This document shows, one piece after another, positions 1-4,834 of a stretch of 12,339 bases of DNA. A program made the position numbers and the translations under genes. A model generated the notes under the pieces. That model searched no databases, was not told the origin of the DNA, and saw only the letters and a program-made list of their open reading frames with translations. Every line of letters begins with the position of its first letter. The first letter of the stretch is position 1. The stretch is taken from positions 1-12,339 of the forward strand of contig CALATK010000250.1 in assembly GCA_937891805.1 (NCBI GenBank), in the 5' to 3' direction. The DNA comes from an uncultured Fibrobacter sp. Lineage in GTDB: Bacteria; Fibrobacterota; Fibrobacteria; Fibrobacterales; Fibrobacteraceae.

Positions 1-1
1 G

Positions 2-304
2 AAGATTGTAGCTATTTCAGGAGTCTCTGGAAGCGGAAAATCATCATTGGCGTTAGGAGTGTTGTATTCTGAAGGTTCCAGAAGATATTTGGATGCACTT
101 TCAACATATACTCGTAGAAGAATTTCACAAACGGAAAAGGCGCAGGTTGATTTGATTCAGTATGTTCCGGCAGCTTTGGCATTGCACCAGAGGCCAAACG
201 TTCCAAATATACGTTCTACATTTGGAACTTCAACTGAACTTTTAAATTCATTAAGATTATTTTTTTTCCTTTCATTATTAATTAAATTAGTTTCCGTATG
301 GTAA
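2..304 (+). pseudogene. UvrA-like ABC ATPase fragment, 5' cut by window edge and 3' broken
   Basis: The open frame begins before the window. Its first codons read KIVAISGVSGSGKSSLA, a UvrA-type Walker A (GxxGSGKSS), followed by RRYLDALSTYTRRR and then RSTFGTSTELLNSLRL, the conserved stretch of the first UvrA nucleotide-binding domain. The wording (LSTYTRRR, PAALALHQRP) is closer to the UvrA paralogues sometimes called UvrA2 than to canonical damage-recognition UvrA, as far as I recall the families. UvrA proteins run to about 750-950 residues, but here similarity stops at an eight-T run (260-267). The frame then reads about 12 unrelated residues to a stop that overlaps the 3' end of rpmI. Either the gene is truncated or the sequence is joined wrongly at this point. 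GC is lower than in the rest of the window. Certain: UvrA-family N-terminal sequence. Uncertain: whether it belongs to this genome. Confidence 0.75.
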
Positions 305-493
305 CATTCTTTTAACGTTTGCAGCCATTGTTTTATCAACTAATGTTGCTTTTCTTAATCTAGCTTTTCTCTTTGATGGTTTTGCATTTGAATTTAATAA
401 ATGACTTTTGTTTGTTCTACTTCTTTTTATTTTTCCTGTAGCTGTAATTTTAACTCTTTTAGCAGTAGCTCTGTGTGTTTTCATTTTAGGCAT
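287..493 (-). CDS. rpmI: 50S ribosomal protein bL35
   Basis: This 68-residue protein starts MPKMKTHRATAKR and ends MLPYG, and is very rich in Lys and Arg, as expected for bL35, a small protein that binds 23S rRNA in the large subunit. Family length is about 64-68 residues, so it is complete. The start is an ATG with an AGAGGT ribosome-binding site just upstream. It lies 15 bp downstream of infC on the same strand, the classical infC-rpmI order. The codons are strongly AT-rich (AAA, AGA, TTA, ACA), quite unlike the adjoining infC, and the normally following rplT is missing: the UvrA-like fragment abuts the stop codon instead. Identity is secure. Whether it is the native rpmI of this organism is doubtful because of composition. 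Confidence 0.93.
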   Translation of the reverse strand: MPKMKTHRATAKRVKITATGKIKRSRTNKSHLLNSNAKPSKRKARLRKATLVDKTMAANVKRMLPYGN

Positions 494-508
494 TTTTACC
501 TCTTGGGT

Positions 509-1132
509 TTAAGTTGAAGCCTCACCTGCTGCCTTTGGCTCGGTTACGGGCTTTGGTGCCTGGTCCTGCTTTTTGGCAGAGCCTGCACCGCGTTTTGGAC
601 CATAGATAGAGAGCATGGTGTTGCCTTCCACCCGTGAATCCATTTCCAAATCGCCAAACTGGAGCAACTCTTCTTTAGCGCGCTCCATCAGGCGCTTGCC
701 GTAGTCCATGTGCGCCATCTCGCGCCCACGGAACTGCATAATCAGTTTCACCTTCATACCGTCTTGAAGGAACTCGGAGGCCTGCTTGATCCGGTACTGG
801 TAGTCGTTCTCGGCAGTCTTCGGGTGCATCTTGATTTCTTTCAGCTTCACCACGTGCTGCTTCGCCTTGGCGGCCTTGGCCTTCTTGATTTGCTCGAACT
901 TGAACTTGCCGTAGTTGATGATGCGGCATACCGGCGGCTTGGCGTTGGGAGACACCTCCACCAGGTCCAGTCCGGCGTCCTTTGCCATCTGCAGCGCCTT
1001 GCTCGTCTCGATGATGACGGCCTCGCCGTCCTCCTTCACCAGTCGAATGGGCGAAATGTGGATGTCCTCGTTGATACGAGTTCCGTCACTCTGACGGTTG
1101 GGCATGCGGCGGTCGCGCGGATTAGGATACAA
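509..1132 (-). CDS. infC: Translation initiation factor IF-3
   Basis: IF-3 binds the 30S subunit, keeps it apart from 50S and checks initiator tRNA and start-codon pairing. The IF3 N-domain begins at RINEDI, includes VEVSPNAKPPVCRIINYGKF (the family signature region) and leads through a Lys/Ala-rich linker to the C-domain (VKLKEIKMHP to MLSIYGPKR). A hydrophilic Lys/Pro/Glu tail of about 25 residues follows. I chose the TTG at 1130-1132 (207 aa) because GAGGAG lies 5 nt before it. The downstream ATG at 1103-1105 has no ribosome-binding site, and the longer frame to 1210 would run through the probable promoter. A non-ATG start fits IF-3 genes, whose rare start codon in enterobacteria (AUU) serves autoregulation; that this TTG does the same is inference. 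rpmI follows after 15 bp. Confidence 0.95.
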   Translation of the reverse strand: MYPNPRDRRMPNRQSDGTRINEDIHISPIRLVKEDGEAVIIETSKALQMAKDAGLDLVEVSPNAKPPVCRIINYGKFKFEQIKKAKAAKAKQHVVKLKEIKMHPKTAENDYQYRIKQASEFLQDGMKVKLIMQFRGREMAHMDYGKRLMERAKEELLQFGDLEMDSRVEGNTMLSIYGPKRGAGSAKKQDQAPKPVTEPKAAGEAST

Positions 1133-1137
1133 GTAAG

Positions 1138-1143
1138 CTCCTC
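1138..1143 (-). promoter_or_regulatory. Ribosome-binding site that decides the infC start
   Basis: Read on the minus strand this is GAGGAG, five bases before an in-frame TTG (1130-1132). It is the only good Shine-Dalgarno match near the start of the IF-3 homology, and it supports TTG rather than the later ATG. Confidence 0.6.
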
Positions 1144-1169
1144 GGTATAAGGTTAATGTGGGGCAAAAT

Positions 1170-1198
1170 TTAGTAAGATTCAGAAAAATTTCCAACAA
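1170..1198 (-). promoter_or_regulatory. Possible infC promoter
   Basis: On the minus strand TTGTTG (1193-1198) and TACTAA (1170-1175) are 17 bp apart, about 40 bp upstream of the chosen infC start. Both hexamers are imperfect matches to sigma-70 consensus, so this is only a candidate. Confidence 0.3.
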
Positions 1199-1236
1199 GT
1201 TTTGGGCCAACCCCTTTAAAAAACGCCCGATTTTTG

Positions 1237-1242
1237 TATAAT
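1237..1242 (+). promoter_or_regulatory. -10 box of the tRNA-Gly promoter
   Basis: A perfect TATAAT lies 11 bp before the tRNA 5' end, so transcription should begin almost at the mature tRNA. The -35 position, 17 bp upstream, is only a weak match (TTTAA-like). Confidence 0.6.
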
Positions 1243-1253
1243 TGTGCTTGCTC

Positions 1254-1325
1254 GCGGCGGTAGCTCAATGGTAGAGCCTTAGCCTTCCAAGCTAATGGTT
1301 GCCGGTTCGATCCCGGTCCGCCGCT
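1254..1325 (+). tRNA. tRNA-Gly (anticodon TCC)
   Basis: The acceptor arms GCGGCGG and CCGCCGC pair perfectly. The D arm GCTC/GAGC, the anticodon stem TTAGC/GCTAA with loop CTTCCAA, and the T arm GCCGG-TTCGATC-CCGGT complete a canonical 72-nt cloverleaf. The anticodon TCC reads GGA and other GGN glycine codons. The 3' CCA is not encoded and would be added by the CCA enzyme. The gene has its own -10 box and terminator, so it is a single-gene unit divergent from infC. Confidence 0.97.
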
Positions 1326-1330
1326 CTTGG

Positions 1331-1358
1331 ACCCCTCTCCGGAGGGGTTCTTTTTTTT
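1331..1358 (+). terminator. Intrinsic terminator of tRNA-Gly
   Basis: CCCCTC (1332-1337), loop TCCG, then GAGGGG (1342-1347) form a GC-rich stem, extended by an A-T pair, followed by a T-rich tract ending in eight T. It starts five bases after the tRNA. Confidence 0.9.
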
Positions 1359-1361
1359 ACC

Positions 1362-1530
1362 CAAGGGGGGAAGCCTCCCCCTAGCTTCGCTACCCCACCA
1401 CCTAAAGGTGGCCATGTACACTAAGGCCTTACCCAAAGGGCATAACTCCACTAAGTGCTAAAGCACTAAGAGTCGTATAAAAGGCCAAGTGTCCAAAGGT
1501 CTCCTAGGGGGACTCCCCCTAACACCCCCG
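1362..1530. repeat. Cluster of four hairpin-forming palindromes
   Basis: Between the tRNA terminator and the next gene are four short perfect inverted repeats: GGGGG/CCCCC at 1366-1381, CCACC-TAAA-GGTGG at 1398-1411, AGTGC-TAAA-GCACT at 1454-1467, and TAGGGGG-ACT-CCCCCTA at 1505-1521. Two share a TAAA loop. None has the T tract of a terminator and there is no convincing open frame. The segment may be a composite of dispersed intergenic repeats or a structured transcript; I cannot tell which. Confidence 0.6.
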
Positions 1531-1556
1531 CAAGCTTCTAGAATCATTTGTTAAAT

Positions 1557-1562
1557 TATACT
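1557..1562 (+). promoter_or_regulatory. -10 box of the 1581 lipoprotein gene
   Basis: TATACT lies 24 bp before the ATG at 1581, in a short AT-rich stretch following the hairpin cluster. No strong -35 is visible. It falls inside a longer in-frame extension from a TTG at 1548, which argues that the extension is not translated. Confidence 0.4.
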
Positions 1563-1580
1563 GCAAAAAAGGAGAACCCC

Positions 1581-2258
1581 ATGAATTCATTTTGCAAAAT
1601 CGCTCTTGTTGCGTTTTCCATAGTTCTTTTCGGTTGCGCTCCCCGTGTCCCCAATTTTTTTGTGGAACCCACATGGACAGAAAAACCTACAAACGTTTTC
1701 GTTGTTTACACCGAACCGGTAATAGAGAATCAAGATGACCTGGAGGACGACCTAGAGGATTATGCGGAAAATTTTGACAAATGGTTCAATCCTGAACTAA
1801 AAAAATATTTGGACCTGTTTGCGAGAAATACGGTCCAATTCACATTAACAAAGGCCGACTCAAGTCAAATTGTTCCCGACACCGCTGAAATTCAGGACAC
1901 AAGCATGATTGTCCCGGCATTTAAAGGTATGGAGGGCGACGGGGTCTATCTAGTTCTATCGAATATCGTTTTCTCACGGCGCGAAGACTCCTATATGCAC
2001 CACGGTTTCCAAACCACCATGCCTAATACCAACCAAATCATGAATGGAGACAATATCAACAACTACTATACCGAAAATGCATTATGGGTTTCGTCAGATT
2101 ACGCCTTTTATGATGCCAAAACAGGAGACAGGCTTGCTTTCGGCCGCCAGTCGCAAAGAAGCAGGTTCACCTACGCCATGACAACCGGGGATTGGGAGAA
2201 GTGCGTCAAGGGACTTGCCAAAAAAATCCTCTTGAGGACGCCGCTCCTTAACCGATAA
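1581..2258 (+). CDS. Small lipoprotein of unknown function
   Basis: I do not recognise the mature protein. The 225-residue product starts with a lipoprotein signal: MNSFCK, a hydrophobic core (IALVAFSIVL), then the lipobox LFGC. Cys-19 would therefore be lipidated and the protein anchored in a membrane, probably the outer one. The ATG at 1581 is chosen because AAAGGAG sits just upstream and the signal peptide begins there. After an acidic stretch near residues 42-52 (DDLEDDLEDYAE), the C-terminal half includes VYLVLSNIVFSRRED and ALWVSSDYAFYDAKTGDRLAFGRQSQ, which reads like alternating beta strands of a compact domain. It has its own -10 box. Its stop lies 2 bp from the stop of the convergent ATPase gene, leaving no room for a dedicated terminator. 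Confidence 0.85.
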   Translation: MNSFCKIALVAFSIVLFGCAPRVPNFFVEPTWTEKPTNVFVVYTEPVIENQDDLEDDLEDYAENFDKWFNPELKKYLDLFARNTVQFTLTKADSSQIVPDTAEIQDTSMIVPAFKGMEGDGVYLVLSNIVFSRREDSYMHHGFQTTMPNTNQIMNGDNINNYYTENALWVSSDYAFYDAKTGDRLAFGRQSQRSRFTYAMTTGDWEKCVKGLAKKILLRTPLLNR

Positions 2259-2260
2259 TT

Positions 2261-3667
2261 CTAGAACAGGTCGTCGCCCTTGACTTCGGCCTGGGCGATG
2301 CCGCTATACATGTTGCGTTTTAGCCCGTAGGTGGTGATAAAGACCAGGTGCAGGGCCTTCTTGGTCTTGGTCTCCGCCCTGAAAGTCTCCACCTTGTTTC
2401 GCAGAGCCTGGTCGTATTCCTTGTCAACCGTAAATTCGGACTGCGAAAACTTCATTTCGCACAGGTCGATAATCCTGTCGCGGCGTTCGATGACCAAATC
2501 AATCTGTGCGCCGGGTTCCCCCTTGCTGGACCACGACGATCTTTCGGTAAGGACACCCGCGATGCCAAGCTTGTCCTTGATTTTGTCGATATGGTCCTTG
2601 CAGACCTGTTCGAAGGAATACCCGCACCACGCCCGCTTCGCCGGATTGTCCAGCGTGTTTTGCCAATAGTTTTCGTCCTTGCCGTTCTGGTCTTTCAAAA
2701 ACCGGAAGTAGAAAAGGGTGTAGTAGTCGGCGAGCTGGTAAGTCGTCAGCTTCTTCTTGTTGCCGTAGTAGTTGTAGGGGCGAATGAATCCTGAATTGGA
2801 AAGATTTTCGAGAATCTTTGTAAGTGTCCCGTTTTCGGGCAACTTTGTCGCTCCTGAAATTTCCTTCTTGGTGAGCCCCTTGTTCTTTTGGGAAAGCGCC
2901 TCCACGACCTTGATGTGCGCATCCGCGTTTTTGAACAATGTCGCGTAAAGGTTATTGAACTCGTTCCAGAGCTTTCCGTGCGGCTTGAAAAACAGTTCGT
3001 CGATGTTCTGCGCCAGGGTTAGTTCCTTTTGCAAGTGGCTCAGGTAGAAGGGGATTCCTCCCATGACCATGTAAAGCTGGATGATGTCGTAGCGGTTCCA
3101 GATGATACCCTTGTCGTTCAGGAATTCTTCGGTCTCTCCAAGGGTAAACGGCTCAAGAAAAATGCGGCCAGTAGCGCGGTTGTAAAGCCCGCCGACATTG
3201 TTTAAAATGTTGTCCGTAAGCCATGTGGTTGCCGAACCACATACAATCAGCAAAATGTTGTTGTCCCAGGCGGCGTAACCATTCCAGAAGACTTCGAACG
3301 CTCTCAAGAAGTCGGATTTCTGGGAATCCATCCACGGCATTTCGTCAAAGAACACGACCAGCTTTTCACCCGTATTCTTTTTTTCTAGCCCCGCCTGCAA
3401 AAGCGAAAACGCGTCAAGCCAAGTCCTGGGAACTCGCGACTCTCCAAAGTATTTTTGCAGGGCGAGGCCGAAGTTGGCAAGCTGCATCTCCTTGCTGCCG
3501 TCACAAATGCCCGTCACCTGAAAGTCGAAATTGTTGTCGAAATATTCCCGAATCAAGTATGTCTTGCCCACGCGGCGGCGGCCATAGACCACGACAAAAT
3601 CGGAGCGTTTGGATTCGACGAACCGGTCAAGCCTGCGGATTTCCTTTTTCCTGCCGATAATGCGCAT
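2261..3667 (-). CDS. AAA ATPase with C-terminal DUF234/PD-(D/E)xK-like domain
   Basis: This 468-residue protein has Walker A GRRRVGKT (residues 29-36), Walker B LVVFFDE (103-109) and a CGSAT sensor-like strand (143-147). A winged-helix region follows at about 252-310 (TKKEISGATKLPENGTLTKILENLSNSGFI). The C-terminal domain carries E353, D390 (GAQIDLVIE) and E404-x-K406 (LCEMK), the spacing of a PD-(D/E)xK nuclease fold. This architecture matches the ATPase_2 (PF01637) plus DUF234 (PF03008) proteins common in archaea and in anaerobic bacteria. Their function is poorly known; nuclease, toxin-like and mobile-element roles have been suggested. No signal peptide or membrane segment is seen. The ATG start gives MRIIGRKKEI, the usual beginning, with an AGGGG ribosome-binding site. 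Its promoter region coincides with the periodic operator-like array at 3686-3811. Confidence 0.9.
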   Translation of the reverse strand: MRIIGRKKEIRRLDRFVESKRSDFVVVYGRRRVGKTYLIREYFDNNFDFQVTGICDGSKEMQLANFGLALQKYFGESRVPRTWLDAFSLLQAGLEKKNTGEKLVVFFDEMPWMDSQKSDFLRAFEVFWNGYAAWDNNILLIVCGSATTWLTDNILNNVGGLYNRATGRIFLEPFTLGETEEFLNDKGIIWNRYDIIQLYMVMGGIPFYLSHLQKELTLAQNIDELFFKPHGKLWNEFNNLYATLFKNADAHIKVVEALSQKNKGLTKKEISGATKLPENGTLTKILENLSNSGFIRPYNYYGNKKKLTTYQLADYYTLFYFRFLKDQNGKDENYWQNTLDNPAKRAWCGYSFEQVCKDHIDKIKDKLGIAGVLTERSSWSSKGEPGAQIDLVIERRDRIIDLCEMKFSQSEFTVDKEYDQALRNKVETFRAETKTKKALHLVFITTYGLKRNMYSGIAQAEVKGDDLF

Positions 3668-3964
3668 TTAAGCCCCTATTTTAAGATTTCTTGTCTAAAT
3701 ATATAAAAATATTTAACTTTTAGACCAAATTTACAATATTTTTAGTCTAAATCTTTAATTTTATCAAAGATTTAGACAAGAAATAAGTCTATTCCATATC
3801 TAAAACTATAATTTTCAGCAAAAAAGATTATTTTTTTCAAGTATATTCTATTTTTATAAAAAATTTTATTGAAATTTATAAAAATTGGCTATTTTTACAG
3901 GAATTTTAAATTTTTTATATTCCAGCTATTGCAAAATAATTTTTTAGAGTATATATTTGGAGGC
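3668..3964. other. Very AT-rich divergent intergenic region
   Basis: This 297-bp gap between the ATPase gene (-) and the TIGR02147 gene (+) is dominated by A/T runs. Apart from the periodic array at 3686-3811 it shows only A/T tracts, with no convincing -35/-10 pair I would commit to. An open frame runs in from 3869, but its peptide is a string of Phe/Ile/Lys/Asn from AT-rich DNA and is probably not translated. Confidence 0.7.
3686..3811. promoter_or_regulatory. Array of 21-bp operator-like units, 26-bp period, alternating strands
   Basis: Units lie at 3686-3706 (+), 3712-3732 (-), 3738-3758 (+) and 3764-3784 (-), exactly 26 bp apart, each with the core GTCTAAA. Read in unit orientation, the first and fourth share TTTCTTGTCTAAAT and match at 18 of 21 positions. 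The third matches the fourth at 18 of 21, and the second matches the third at 15 of 21. A degenerate fifth unit (+) at 3791-3811 agrees with the consensus at 16 of 21. Alternation makes nested inverted repeats, such as 12 perfect bp at 3745-3756 versus 3766-3777. The array begins 19 bp before the ATPase start codon and could control it, the divergent TIGR02147 operon, or both. The repeats are seen directly; operator function is inferred. Confidence 0.75.
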
Positions 3965-4819
3965 ATGAGACCCATTATCGAATACATAGACTACCGAGAA
4001 TGCATCCGGGATTATTACGAAGAGCGAAAGGCCCGCAAGGGCTTTTCGTGGGCCTCATTTGCGGAGAGCGCCGGACTTTCGTCCCCCGTCTTTTTGCAAT
4101 ATGTTTGCGAAGGCAAGAAGAACCTGGGGGAGCGTTCCGCCCCACAAGTGGCAAGCGCCATGGGTCTTGCCGGGTTCGAGTCCACCTTCTTTTGCAAGCT
4201 GGTGGCCCTAGACAACGCAAAGAAGGAAAGCGACAAGAAGGGCATCCTGGAAGAAATCGCCGAGCTGGCCCGCATCCACAAGGTGAAGCCGGTCACCGCC
4301 GAGGAATACCAATTTTTCAAATCCTGGAAGAATTCCCTTATCCGTGAACTCGCTCCCGCCATGGATGGCGCGACCCCGAAAGAGATTTCCAGGGCCACCC
4401 GTTACCGCGTAAAGACCGGCGAAGTCCGGGAGATTCTGGACTTTTTACAAGAAGCTGGCTACTTGACCCAAGACGAACAGGGCCATTACCGGCAGGCCGA
4501 CCGCTCGCTCCGCATGAGCCACCCCTCCCGCAGCACCAAGACCGTCCAGAAAGCCGTGGCCCACGACCTGCAGGTGCAAATGGCGGAACTCGCCGTCGAT
4601 ACCCTGAAAAACGACCCCGCCCAAGACCGTAACATTACCGGTTTGACTCTAGGTATAACCCGCGAAGCCTACGCCAAAATTGTAGAAGAACTGGCCGAGT
4701 GCCGTCGCCGTATCGTGGCCATTGCAACCGAAAGCGCCAAGACCGAAGAAGTTTACCGCCTGAACATGCAGCTGTTCCCGCTGACCAACATGGCGACACC
4801 TTTAAAACAACCCCTTTAA
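3965..4819 (+). CDS. TIGR02147-family putative transcriptional regulator
   Basis: The 284-residue protein starts MRPIIEYIDYRECIRDYYEERKA, the typical opening of TIGR02147 (Fibrobacter paralogous family, overlapping DUF4423). An HTH-like segment at about 27-70 (FSWASFAESAGLSSPVFLQYV) is followed by a second winged-helix segment at about 127-171 (TPKEISRATRYRV to AGYLTQDEQGHYR). The C-terminal block at about 224-260 (GLTLGITREAYAKIVEELAECRRRI) is conserved in the family. No membrane segment or signal is seen, so it should act in the cytoplasm. A DNA-binding role is inferred from the HTH regions, not known for this member. I chose ATG 3965 over upstream ATG 3869 on family start and composition. 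GGAGG lies only one base before it, unusually close. The lipoprotein gene follows after 15 bp, implying one operon. Confidence 0.88.
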   Translation: MRPIIEYIDYRECIRDYYEERKARKGFSWASFAESAGLSSPVFLQYVCEGKKNLGERSAPQVASAMGLAGFESTFFCKLVALDNAKKESDKKGILEEIAELARIHKVKPVTAEEYQFFKSWKNSLIRELAPAMDGATPKEISRATRYRVKTGEVREILDFLQEAGYLTQDEQGHYRQADRSLRMSHPSRSTKTVQKAVAHDLQVQMAELAVDTLKNDPAQDRNITGLTLGITREAYAKIVEELAECRRRIVAIATESAKTEEVYRLNMQLFPLTNMATPLKQPL

Positions 4820-4834
4820 CCAAAGGAGGAGAAA

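Noticed and set aside
2256..2263. Shared bidirectional terminator between the convergent lipoprotein and ATPase genes
   Set aside because: The stops are 2 bp apart and the only symmetry is a 6-bp TTCTAG-like palindrome; no GC stem with T tract is present.
3686..3784. Replication origin iterons or DnaA boxes
   Set aside because: The core GTCTAAA does not match the DnaA box, no rep or dnaA gene is adjacent, and the neighbours are chromosomal accessory genes. A partition-site reading is not excluded.
3686..3811. CRISPR array
   Set aside because: The units are regularly spaced but alternate in strand, are AT-rich and imperfect, and are separated by only about 5 bp, so there are no spacers; no cas gene is nearby.
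3869..3964. N-terminal extension of the TIGR02147 protein from ATG 3869
   Set aside because: The extra 32 residues are Phe/Ile/Lys/Asn-rich translations of AT-rich intergenic DNA, and family members begin at the MRPIIEYIDYR equivalent.
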